A stretch of 8,317 nt of DNA from Actinomycetota bacterium (GCA_030841245.1 JAVEDG010000289.1:1-8317), one strand, 5' to 3'; positions 1 to 6,222 are shown, counted from the first letter of the stretch. Numbers and translations are program-made. The notes: a model not told the origin generated them from the sequence alone.

Positions 1-200
1 CAGACGTTGTCCCAGTCGTCACCTGCGGCGCCCCCGTTCGTAGCGTTTCCGTCGAGCTCAAAGGCGCCGGTGGCGTGGACCGCTCCGGCGGGCAGCATGT
101 AGATGCTCCCCAGCACGAGTACCGATCCGGCGACGACTCCGGTTTTCTGCAGCCTGCGGCGTCTGGGTCCGTGAGCCGGTGGGTGTGTTCGACCGAACAT
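1..200 (-). CDS. Secreted protein with FELDGNA...GDDWD motif, N-terminal part only
   Basis: The gene runs off the left edge, so 66 complete codons are visible. It starts at ATG 200-198, preceded after 6 nt by a strong Shine-Dalgarno stretch, AAGGGGAGGGG (217-207 on the minus strand). The protein opens with a basic region (R13-R16, K19), then a hydrophobic segment (about 20-39) and a plausible signal peptidase I site after V41-H42-A43, so it is probably Sec-exported. The mature N-terminus reads GAFELDGNA (45-53), then GDDWDNV (60-66). From memory, this pairing recurs at the start of mature large secreted or surface proteins of actinobacteria. It is not a recognised catalytic domain, and the function lies in the unseen remainder. 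The gene follows maf on the same strand, 165 bp downstream, and probably has its own promoter in that gap. Confidence 0.8.
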   Translation of the reverse strand, partial: MFGRTHPPAHGPRRRRLQKTGVVAGSVLVLGSIYMLPAGAVHATGAFELDGNATNGGAAGDDWDNV

Positions 201-319
201 GTAGTGCCCCTCCCCTTGCAAAGCGCCCGACGGCCGACGTCGTTCGACGCGGCCGTACCCGAGTGGACCCAGACTTGGCTCTGGGGACGCAGCGGGCCAT
301 AGTCACCGGCGCGGCCTAG

Positions 320-337
320 CGTTGAGATTTCTCAACG
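320..337. promoter_or_regulatory. Perfect 18-bp palindrome, operator or terminator
   Basis: CGTTGAGATTTCTCAACG has two perfect 8-bp arms (320-327 and 330-337) around a 2-bp centre. It is AT-richer than its surroundings. It lies 29 nt beyond the maf stop codon and 120 bp upstream of the ATG of the secreted-protein gene, so it could be an operator for the latter or, as a 7-bp stem with a 4-nt loop, a terminator for maf. No U-tract follows on the minus strand (CTAGGCCGC), which makes a classical intrinsic terminator less likely. It does not match the CIRCE or HAIR elements, which have long spacers between their arms. Confidence 0.55.
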
Positions 338-365
338 GGCGCGGAGGGTGACCTTGCTCCGACTG

Positions 366-983
366 TCAGCGCGGGAAGTTGGTGTCATCCCAGAGCTGCG
401 GCACAGTCACGTGGTGCAGGCGGAGCAACCGGCGCAAAAGTGGCAGCGAGACACCCACCACGTTGTGCGGGTCGCCCTCGATGCGGTCCACGAAAGGCCC
501 GCCCAGGCCGTCGATCGTGAACGCACCAGCCACGTGCAGCGGCTCGCCCGTCCCGACGTAGGCCGTGACCTCGCCGTCGCTGAGATCGGCGAAGTGCACC
601 GTGGTCGAGGCCACGTCGGCCACTCGCCGTCCGGTCGAGGTGTCGATCAGGCAGTGCCCGGTGTGGAGAATCCCGGACCGCCCCCGCATCCGCCGCCACC
701 GGCTGACTGCCTCCGGAGCGTTGACCGGCTTCCCGAACGCCTCGCCGTCGAGCTCCAGCACCGAGTCGCAGCCGAGCACCAGCGCCGGTGGCCCGCCCAG
801 ACCGGCAGCGACCGCCTCCGCCTTGCGGGTGGCGAGCGTCAGGGCGACCTCTTCCGGGCTCCCGAGCACGCCCGACTCGTCGACCCCGCTGACCACGACC
901 TCGGGGTCGAGCCCGGCTGCTCGCAGCACCTTGAGCCGGGCCGGAGACGCGGACGCGAGGACGAAGCGGGGCACGGCGGTCAC
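366..983 (-). CDS. maf: Maf family nucleoside triphosphate pyrophosphatase
   Basis: This cytoplasmic Maf/Ham1-fold enzyme hydrolyses non-canonical or excess nucleoside triphosphates to monophosphate and pyrophosphate (dTTP/UTP or m7GTP in characterised members). Which substrate applies here is not clear. The 205-residue length is normal. The N-terminal substrate loop reads LASASPARL (9-17), the acidic motif GCDSV (71-75) carries the probable catalytic D73, and GKP (84-86), the segment RWRRMRGRSG, GAFTIDG and the C-terminal signature EGDPHNVVG are all present. The frame stays open upstream to 1547, but homology begins at the chosen GTG 983; GTG 974 is an alternative. No Shine-Dalgarno sequence precedes GTG 983, but a TANNNT -10 element does, suggesting a leaderless transcript. 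In mycobacteria maf directly follows accE; here 3.4 kb separates them. Confidence 0.95.
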   Translation of the reverse strand: MTAVPRFVLASASPARLKVLRAAGLDPEVVVSGVDESGVLGSPEEVALTLATRKAEAVAAGLGGPPALVLGCDSVLELDGEAFGKPVNAPEAVSRWRRMRGRSGILHTGHCLIDTSTGRRVADVASTTVHFADLSDGEVTAYVGTGEPLHVAGAFTIDGLGGPFVDRIEGDPHNVVGVSLPLLRRLLRLHHVTVPQLWDDTNFPR

Positions 984-991
984 GGGCGGAC

Positions 992-997
992 ACGGTA
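992..997 (-). promoter_or_regulatory. Candidate -10 element of maf (leaderless)
   Basis: TACCGT on the minus strand (997-992) fits the actinobacterial -10 consensus TANNNT. It ends 8 nt before GTG 983, which would place the transcription start on or within a base or two of the start codon. No clear -35 box is visible, which is common in high-GC actinobacterial promoters. This is inferred from motif and spacing only. Confidence 0.45.
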
Positions 998-1083
998 GCG
1001 GGGCGCCTCTCGACTCGCGCACCGGATCGGCGCAAGATCGGCGGAGACGGGGGGTCGGTCGACCGGCGGAGGAGTCCCCCACC

Positions 1084-1674
1084 ATGAGCTCGAGCCCTGA
1101 CATCGTCGCCATCCACGCGCGTTCCGTGGAGTCCTTTCTCGACCGGGTCCGCGCGGTCCCGGACGACGCTTGGGAGCGCGCCACGCCGTGCACCGACTGG
1201 AACGTGCGCGAGCTGGTGAACCACGTGGTCGGGGAGGACCGGTGGACCGGGCCACTTGTGGCGGGCAAGACCATCGCCGACGTCGGCGACAGCCTGGACG
1301 GCGACCTGCTGGGCGCGGACCCGAAGGAGGCCGCGCAGGCCGCCGGCAAGGAGGCGATGGTGGCCTTCGGCGAGCCCGGGGCGGCGGAGCGCACCGTGCA
1401 CCTGTCCTTTGGCGACACTCCTGCGAGCGAGTACGCGTGGCAGCTCACGGCGGACCACCTGATCCACGGCTGGGACCTTGCCGTCGCCACCGGCGGCAAC
1501 ACCCACCTGGACCCGGAGGTCGTCGGGCCGGTTGCCGCCTGGTTCAAGTCGCGCGAGGAGCTCTACCGCGCCGCCGGCGCGATCGGTGAACGCCCGGAGA
1601 TCGGCTCGGACGCCGTGGCCGCCGATCAGCTGCTGGCGGCGTTCGGCCGCGACCCGCACTGGCGGGCACCGTAA
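1084..1674 (+). CDS. TIGR03086-like DinB-fold metal-binding protein
   Basis: This 196-residue soluble protein resembles the actinobacterial TIGR03086 family, related to the metal-binding domain of mycothiol-dependent maleylpyruvate isomerase (a DinB four-helix bundle). Characterised relatives use mycothiol or bacillithiol in isomerase or transferase reactions; no substrate can be assigned here. The family signature is clear: TPCTDWNVRELVNHVVGE (34-51) with H47, and LTADHLIHGWDLA (121-133) with H125 and H128, the expected three-histidine metal site. The C-terminus FGRDPHWRAP is typical. The ATG at 1084 follows GGAGGAG (1068-1074) with a 9-nt spacer, so this start is firm although the frame is open back to 565. 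It diverges from maf across 100 bp and converges on the propeller gene with a 55-bp gap, so it is probably monocistronic. Confidence 0.85.
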   Translation: MSSSPDIVAIHARSVESFLDRVRAVPDDAWERATPCTDWNVRELVNHVVGEDRWTGPLVAGKTIADVGDSLDGDLLGADPKEAAQAAGKEAMVAFGEPGAAERTVHLSFGDTPASEYAWQLTADHLIHGWDLAVATGGNTHLDPEVVGPVAAWFKSREELYRAAGAIGERPEIGSDAVAADQLLAAFGRDPHWRAP

Positions 1675-1729
1675 GCAGGAGCGGGCGGTCGGGCGGACCG
1701 GAGCGCGCGCGACAGGAGAGCGAGGTCGC
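1675..1729. other. Short convergent intergenic gap
   Basis: These 55 bp separate the stop codons of two converging genes, so termination in both directions is expected here. The only structure seen is a weak 5-bp stem, CGGTC (1686-1690) with GACCG (1696-1700), around a 5-nt loop and without a T-tract. It is not strong enough to call a terminator. Confidence 0.3.
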
Positions 1730-2971
1730 TCAGCGCATCACGCCGGTGTGGCCGAGCGAGTAGCGGCCCGGCTGCGGGTAGACGCACAGCCCGTGCGGCC
1801 CGGAGCCGACCGGGATTCGGCGGATCAGATGACCGGTCCGCGTGCTGATGGCGTAGATCTCGGCGTTGTACCTGCCGCTGACCCAGAACACCTTGCCGTC
1901 AGGGGACAGGCCGCCCATGTCCGGGCTGCCGCCGCCGGGGATGCGCCACTTCGCGACGAGCTTGTTGGTCTTGAAGGTGAGGACCGAGATCGACCCCTCG
2001 TCCCGGTTGGTGATGAGCAGGTGCTTCGAGTCGCGGGTGACGTAGAGACCGTGAGCGCCCTTCCCCGTCTCGATGAAGCGTTTCACACGCAGTTGCCCGT
2101 CGAGCAGCCACACGCCGTCGCTCATCATGTCGGCGACGTAGAACGTGCGCCCGTCCGGTGACAGCTTCACGTCCTGCGGTTTGGGCTGCGGCATCCCGGG
2201 GCGGGGTGGCAGGCGGAGCACCTTGACGACCCTCTTGGTCACCGTGTCGACCTTGAGCATCTCTCCGGAGAACTCGCACGACACCAGGAAGTAGCGGCCG
2301 TTCGCCGAGAAGTCGGCGTGGTTGACGCCGTAACACGGCACATGCGTCACGTGCCTGATGGCCATCGTGTGCGGGTCGCGGAACACGAGCTCCCGGTCCA
2401 ACGACGCCATCACCACGGCGTACTTGCCGTCAGGGGTGAAGTAGAGGTTGTAGGGGTCGTGGACGTAGACCTTCCTGCCGGGCTTGCCGGTGCGCGGATC
2501 GATCGGCGTCAGCGAGTTGCCCAGGTCGTTGTTGACCCAGAGCGTCTTGAGGTCCCAGGACGGTACGACGTGCTGCGGCTCGGTGCCGGTCGCGAACGTG
2601 CGCACGACCTGGTAGGTCCGCGGGTTGATCTCGGTGACCGTGTTGCTCCCCGAGTTGGGCACGTAGACCAGATAGCGGTAGTGCCGGGCGACCGGAGCCA
2701 GCCGGCCCGGCCCGTCGGCAGCCCAGACGTCGTGGTCAGACAGGGGGGCCGGCATGCCGGGCAGCAGGTTGCGGAAGGCCGCCGGGGTCGGCCTGACCGA
2801 CGCGCCGGACGCGCTCGACGTCGTCGGCGTGGGGGACGGGGAAGAGCCGGTGGCGCTGGGAGTGGTCGACGGACTGTCGTCCCCGGCTGAGCTCGAGCCC
2901 GCGTTGCAGCCCGCTGTCGCCAGCGCGACCGCCACCACGAGGAGCAGGGCGGCGGACCGGGGTGGCTTCAT
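1730..2971 (-). CDS. Seven-bladed YncE/YVTN-type beta-propeller lipoprotein
   Basis: This 413-residue exported protein has a lipoprotein signal peptide: basic start MKPPR, hydrophobic core 7-20 and lipobox ATAGC with C22 as the lipidated cysteine (Thr at -3 is a weak match). A Ser/Thr/Pro-rich linker (24-63) leads to a propeller domain (about 95-396). Seven blade repeats can be counted, with strands beginning near YLVYVPNSG (100), TLWVNND (143), YAVVMAS (184), YFLVSCE (227), TFYVADM (276), HLLITNR (317) and VFWVSGR (361), several preceded by SPDG-like turns. C213 and C232 could form a disulfide. The C-terminus GPHGLCVYPQPGRYSLGHTG carries H393 and H408. The function is unknown; propellers of this kind bind ligands or partners and show no catalytic motif. 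Its ATG overlaps the deacetylase stop codon (ATGA, 2971-2968), so translation is probably coupled and the two proteins may act together at the outer membrane face. Confidence 0.85.
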   Translation of the reverse strand: MKPPRSAALLLVVAVALATAGCNAGSSSAGDDSPSTTPSATGSSPSPTPTTSSASGASVRPTPAAFRNLLPGMPAPLSDHDVWAADGPGRLAPVARHYRYLVYVPNSGSNTVTEINPRTYQVVRTFATGTEPQHVVPSWDLKTLWVNNDLGNSLTPIDPRTGKPGRKVYVHDPYNLYFTPDGKYAVVMASLDRELVFRDPHTMAIRHVTHVPCYGVNHADFSANGRYFLVSCEFSGEMLKVDTVTKRVVKVLRLPPRPGMPQPKPQDVKLSPDGRTFYVADMMSDGVWLLDGQLRVKRFIETGKGAHGLYVTRDSKHLLITNRDEGSISVLTFKTNKLVAKWRIPGGGSPDMGGLSPDGKVFWVSGRYNAEIYAISTRTGHLIRRIPVGSGPHGLCVYPQPGRYSLGHTGVMR

Positions 2972-3777
2972 GCGAGCAGCTCCGTGAGGGTCACCGGGTG
3001 CAGCCCACGGCGGCGCAGCCCGTGCAGGATGTCGGGCAGCGCGTCGATGGTGACCGGGTGCCCCAGGTGCAGGCTGACGATCGACCCTCGGCGCGCGCCG
3101 TCGAGAACGGCCTTGACGACGACATCGGCAGCAGGATCCTGCCAGTCGAGTCCGTCCACATCGTAGGAGATGCAGCGGTCGTAGCCGCCTCGGGCGGCCG
3201 CCCGACGGATCGTCTCGGTCGTGTGCTGGGTGCCCGACGCGCGGAACCAGGTGCGCTGGCTGCCCGTGAGCCGACGCAGCACCTTGGCGCAGCCCTGCAC
3301 CTCGGCGTACGCCGCGCTCGGGCCGAGGTCCGGCATCACGTAGTGGTGCCAGGTGTGGTTGCCCAGGTCGTGCCCGGCCCGCATGATCCGGCGGGCCATC
3401 TGCGGCTCGGCCTGCAGCCAGGTGCCGACCGCGAGAACCGTGCCCTGAACGCCGTGCCCCTCGAGCAGTGACAGCAGCCGGTCGGCCAGGGCCGGGTCGC
3501 CGTTGCCGTGGAAGGTGAGCGCGACCTGCGACCGGGACCGGTCGCCGTGCCCGACCTCCCGCGCAAACCGTGGCGACCTCGCCGGCGGTGACGTGACGGG
3601 GGCGGACGACTCGGTGGGGGTCGCGGTGCCCGGCGTCGGTGTCCGAGCGGCCGACCCGGTGCCCGACTGCTGCCCACCTGTGGCGCGGCTGCAGGCTGCT
3701 GTCAGAGCCGCGCCGGCCGCACCGAGCAGGATCACGCGCCGCGAGACGGTCATTGCTGTAGAGGATAAGGAGACCAT
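2968..3777 (-). CDS. NodB-fold polysaccharide deacetylase, lipoprotein, non-canonical motif 1
   Basis: This 269-residue carbohydrate esterase 4/NodB-fold protein probably acts on an N-acetylated glycan at the cell surface. The N-terminus has a twin-arginine-like motif, SRRVIL (12-17), a hydrophobic stretch and a cysteine at C29 in LTAAC, suggesting a Tat-exported lipoprotein. A Ser/Thr/Pro linker (38-69) precedes the catalytic domain (about 84-269). Motif 2 is intact (NHTWHH, H141 and H145), motif 3 is FRASG (R179), motif 4 is SYDVDGLDW (D206, D208, W212) and motif 5 is SLHLGHP (H237). Motif 1, normally TFDDG, reads TFHGNGD (88-94), so the usual base and metal aspartates are replaced by H90 and G91, with D94 nearby. 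Start ATG 3777 has the Shine-Dalgarno sequence AGGAAGG (3790-3784, 6-nt spacer); ATG 3753 has none. The frame is open to 4290 but the extension lacks homology. Confidence 0.88.
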   Translation of the reverse strand: MVSLSSTAMTVSRRVILLGAAGAALTAACSRATGGQQSGTGSAARTPTPGTATPTESSAPVTSPPARSPRFAREVGHGDRSRSQVALTFHGNGDPALADRLLSLLEGHGVQGTVLAVGTWLQAEPQMARRIMRAGHDLGNHTWHHYVMPDLGPSAAYAEVQGCAKVLRRLTGSQRTWFRASGTQHTTETIRRAAARGGYDRCISYDVDGLDWQDPAADVVVKAVLDGARRGSIVSLHLGHPVTIDALPDILHGLRRRGLHPVTLTELLA

Positions 3778-3787
3778 CTGTGCCCTT

Positions 3788-3884
3788 CCTGGGTGGTGTC
3801 CGACCGATTGACCTGGGTTGCGTCCGACCGACCGAACCTGGGTGGTGTCCGACCGGCCGACCCGGGTGGTGTCCGACCGACCGA
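3788..3884. repeat. Four tandem 24-25 bp repeats in a divergent promoter region
   Basis: The units are 3788-3811, 3812-3836, 3837-3860 and 3861-3884. Each opens CCTGGGTGGTG (unit 4 with CCC, unit 2 with TTGCG in place of GTGTG-type bases) and continues TCCGACCGACCGA with one to three changes. Unit 2 is 25 bp, the others 24 bp. There is no unique spacer between units, so this is not a CRISPR. The array fills half of the 189-bp gap between the divergent deacetylase and SnoaL-like genes and overlaps the deacetylase Shine-Dalgarno sequence. It may be an array of direct-repeat binding sites, a transcribed leader element, or a slippage-generated minisatellite. Confidence 0.85.
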
Positions 3885-3966
3885 CCCGCTCCCGCCCCCT
3901 GGACCGACGCCGTCCCAGGTACGACGATCGGGCAGGGGGTCGTGGGTCGTGGCGGAGGAGGACGTG

Positions 3967-4362
3967 ATGGCAGCAGCGGACAACACGGGCTCGGGCGAGG
4001 GGCCCGGCTCGGTCGAGGACGTGATCTCGCGGTTCGGCGCCGCCTGGGAGGCCTGGGACCTCGAGGCCGTGCTCGCGCTGATGGCGCCGGACGGCGTGTT
4101 CGAGTCGACCGGTCCGGCCCCGGACGGGAGGCGTTGCGAGGGCATCACCGCCGTACGCGCCGAGTGGGAGCCGATGTTCCGCGACACCGTGGACGCGCAG
4201 TTCCGCTTCGAGGAGGCGTTCGTGTCCGGCGACCGCGCGACGGCCCGATGGGTCTTCTCGTGGACCGGTGACGACGGCGAGCGCGGTCATGTCCGCGGCG
4301 CCGACGTGATCCGGGTCCGGGACGGCTGGGTCGTCGAGAAGTTCTCCTACGTCAAGGGCTGA
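3967..4362 (+). CDS. SnoaL/NTF2-like domain protein
   Basis: This 131-residue soluble protein has the cone-shaped alpha+beta NTF2/SnoaL fold pattern: an N-terminal helix with SVEDVISRFGAAWEAWDLEAVLALMAPDGVF (15-45, broken here by numbering only as the typical 'W...D...L..L.APD..F' signature), then EGITAVRAEW (58-67), and C-terminal strands RATARWVFSWTG (90-101) and RGADVIRVRDGWV (110-122). Such proteins are ligand-binding modules, polyketide cyclases, isomerases or orphan stress proteins, and the sequence does not choose among them. ATG 3967 is preceded by GGAGGAG (3954-3960) with a 6-nt spacer; upstream GTG 3949 in the same frame is less favoured. It diverges from the deacetylase across the repeat array and ends 10 bp short of the converging accE stop, so it stands alone. 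Confidence 0.85.
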   Translation: MAAADNTGSGEGPGSVEDVISRFGAAWEAWDLEAVLALMAPDGVFESTGPAPDGRRCEGITAVRAEWEPMFRDTVDAQFRFEEAFVSGDRATARWVFSWTGDDGERGHVRGADVIRVRDGWVVEKFSYVKG

Positions 4363-4372
4363 CCCGCGAGCG

Positions 4373-4612
4373 TCATGCGCCTGGGTGCCCTGACGCGCGC
4401 CAGGCGCCCGGGCCGGCGTGAAGCGGCCGGCGCACCGACCTGCTGCGGTCGGACCATGCCGACATGGGCGTCGGTGGTCCCGGCAGTTCGGCGCCGGCCG
4501 CGCGGGCCGCGAGGACCGTGGTCAGCGCCGCGAGCTCCTCGATGTTCGGCTCACCCCGTACGACGCGCAGCAGCGGTCGAGGCTCAGCCGGAGCCTCCTC
4601 GGTCCCGCTCAC
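4373..4612 (-). CDS. accE: Acyl-CoA carboxylase epsilon subunit
   Basis: This 79-residue protein matches the actinobacterial AccE/PccE epsilon subunit, a small partner that stabilises and activates the alpha/beta acyl-CoA carboxylase complex. The family core is plain: LLRVVRGEPNIEELAALTTV (14-33), then AARAAG, a variable Pro-rich linker (44-50), W53 with an Arg-rich stretch (56-62), and the C-terminal GPGAWRASG (67-75). The start is GTG 4612-4610, which overlaps the accD stop as GTGA (4612-4609), so it is translated by coupling to accD. It contains no catalytic residues. In M. tuberculosis the same order accD5-accE5 is followed by maf; here the next gene, the SnoaL-like one, converges from the other strand. 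Confidence 0.93.
   Translation of the reverse strand: MSGTEEAPAEPRPLLRVVRGEPNIEELAALTTVLAARAAGAELPGPPTPMSAWSDRSRSVRRPLHAGPGAWRASGHPGA
4377..4407 (+). terminator. Candidate terminator hairpin after the SnoaL-like gene
   Basis: GCGCCTGG (4377-4384) pairs perfectly with CCAGGCGC (4400-4407) around a 15-nt loop, starting 14 nt past the SnoaL-like stop codon. There is no T-tract, and the structure lies inside the 3' end of accE on the other strand, so it may simply reflect accE codons. It is offered as a weak U-less terminator candidate. Confidence 0.3.
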
Positions 4613-6222
4613 AGCGGGATGTTCCCGTGCTTCTTGGGGGGCAGGGTTGCGCGCTTGGTGCGCAGCGTGCGCAGCGCGCGGGTGACGTAGACCCTGGTGT
4701 ACGACGGGGGGATGACCGAGTCGACGTAGCCGCGCTCGGCCGCGATGTAGGGGTTGGCAAGTGTGTCCTCGTAGTCCTGGACCAGCTCTGACCGCATGCC
4801 CTCGGCGTCCTCGGCCGCGCCGAGCTCCTTGCGGTAGAGGATGTTGACCGCGCCCTGCGCGCCCATCACCGCGATCTGCGCGGTGGGCCACGCGAAGTTC
4901 ATATCCGCGCCCAAGTGCTTGGACCCCATGACGTCGTACGCCCCGCCGTACGCCTTGCGGGTGATCACGGTGACCTTCGGGACGGTCGCCTCGGCATAGG
5001 CGTAGATCAGCTTGGCGCCGCGGCGGATGATGCCGTCCCACTCCTGGTCGGTGCCGGGCAGGAAACCAGGGACGTCGACGAAGGTGAGGACCGGCACGTT
5101 GAAGGCGTCGCAGGTACGCACGAAGCGAGCCGCCTTCTCGGAGGCATCGATGTCGAGGGTGCCGGCGAACTGCATCGGCTGGTTGGCGACGACGCCGACC
5201 GGTCGACCTTCGACGCGGCCGAACCCGCAGATGATGTTCGGCGCGAACAGCGCCTGCACCTCGAGGAAGTCACCTTCGTCGAGCACGTGCCCGATGACCG
5301 TGTGCATGTCGTAGGGCTGGTTGGCCGAGTCGGGCACGAACGCGTCGAGCTCGCGGTCCTCGTCGGTGATCTCGAGCACGGGAGCGTCGTCGAAGGCGGG
5401 AGGGTCCTCGAGGTTGTTGCTCGGCAAGAAGGACAGCAGCGCCTTGACGTAGTCGATCGCGTCGGCCTCGTCGTCGGCCAGGTAGTGGGCGTTGCCCGAC
5501 TTGGTGTTGTGCGTGCGCGCCCCACCCAGGTCCTCCTGCGTCACGTCCTCGCCGGTCACCGTCTTGATGACGTCGGGTCCGGTGATGAACATGTAGGACT
5601 TCTGGTCGACCATGACCGTGAAGTCGGTGATCGCGGGCGAGTAGACAGCGCCCCCGGCGCACGGACCCATGATCAGCGAGATCTGCGGCACCACTCCGGA
5701 GGCCATCACGTTGCGATAGAAGATGTCGCCGTAGAGCCCGAGCGACACCACACCCTCCTGGATGCGCGCGCCGCCCGAGTCGTTGATGCCGACGACCGGG
5801 CACCCGGTCTTGAGGGCCAGGTCCATCACCTTGACGATCTTCTCGCCGAAGACCTCGCCGAGGGAGCCGCCGAACACGGTGAAGTCCTGGGCGAAGACGC
5901 AGACCGGTCGGCCGTCGACCGTGCCGTGGCCGGTCACGACCCCGTCGCCGTACGGTCTCGTCGTCTCCAGCCCGAAGGCGGTCGAGCGGTGGCGCGCGAG
6001 CTCGTCCATCTCGATGAACGAGCCCTCGTCGAGCAGCGCGTCGATCCGCTCGCGCGCGGTCATCTTGCCCTTGGCGTGCTGCTTCTCGACCGCGCGCGCC
6101 GAGCCGGCGTGGACCGCCTCGTCGTTGCGGCGGTGCAGGTCGGCCAGCTTGCCCGCGCTGGTGTGTACGTCGATGCTCGGGTCGACCTCGGTCCCCGGCA
6201 TGGGAGCGGGCTCTGTGGTCAC
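4609..6222 (-). CDS. accD: Acyl-CoA/propionyl-CoA carboxylase carboxyltransferase beta subunit
   Basis: This 537-residue protein transfers CO2 from carboxybiotin on the alpha subunit to acetyl-CoA or propionyl-CoA, giving malonyl- or methylmalonyl-CoA. The length matches Streptomyces PccB (about 530) and M. tuberculosis AccD5 (about 548). The N-terminal crotonase half includes NDSGGARIQEGV (147-158) and the oxyanion loop GPCAGGAVYSP (186-196, G190-G191); the C-terminal half includes FVDVPGFLPG (381-390) and RKAYGGAYDVMGS (422-434, G427-A428). D430 aligns with the specificity Asp of PccB and AccD5 (Asp422 and Asp437 as I recall), which points to propionyl-CoA as a substrate. The start is GTG 6222 with AAAGGA (6237-6232) 9 nt upstream. 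accE overlaps its stop codon, and birA diverges 41 bp away. Confidence 0.97.
   Translation of the reverse strand: MTTEPAPMPGTEVDPSIDVHTSAGKLADLHRRNDEAVHAGSARAVEKQHAKGKMTARERIDALLDEGSFIEMDELARHRSTAFGLETTRPYGDGVVTGHGTVDGRPVCVFAQDFTVFGGSLGEVFGEKIVKVMDLALKTGCPVVGINDSGGARIQEGVVSLGLYGDIFYRNVMASGVVPQISLIMGPCAGGAVYSPAITDFTVMVDQKSYMFITGPDVIKTVTGEDVTQEDLGGARTHNTKSGNAHYLADDEADAIDYVKALLSFLPSNNLEDPPAFDDAPVLEITDEDRELDAFVPDSANQPYDMHTVIGHVLDEGDFLEVQALFAPNIICGFGRVEGRPVGVVANQPMQFAGTLDIDASEKAARFVRTCDAFNVPVLTFVDVPGFLPGTDQEWDGIIRRGAKLIYAYAEATVPKVTVITRKAYGGAYDVMGSKHLGADMNFAWPTAQIAVMGAQGAVNILYRKELGAAEDAEGMRSELVQDYEDTLANPYIAAERGYVDSVIPPSYTRVYVTRALRTLRTKRATLPPKKHGNIPL

Noticed and set aside
984..1547. N-terminal extension of maf to an upstream start
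   Set aside because: The added 188 residues lie antisense to the DinB-fold gene and have no Maf homology; Maf proteins begin a few residues before LASASP.
385..1659. Long minus-strand frame covering maf and the DinB-fold gene
   Set aside because: Frame shadow of two genes with recognisable motifs; Arg/Gly/Ala-rich low-complexity translation.
1686..1700. Hairpin CGGTC/GACCG between convergent genes as a terminator
   Set aside because: Only a 5-bp stem and no T-tract; chance pairing is likely at this GC content.
3788..3884. Tandem repeats as a CRISPR array
   Set aside because: The units are directly adjacent with no unique spacers, and no cas gene is present.
3778..4290. N-terminal extension of the deacetylase through the tandem repeats
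   Set aside because: It would precede the signal peptide, run antisense through the SnoaL-like gene and ignore the well-placed AGGAAGG ribosome-binding site.
6201..6222. Alternative accD start at ATG 6201 (residue 8)
   Set aside because: GTG 6222 has the properly spaced AAAGGA; nothing comparable precedes the internal ATG.
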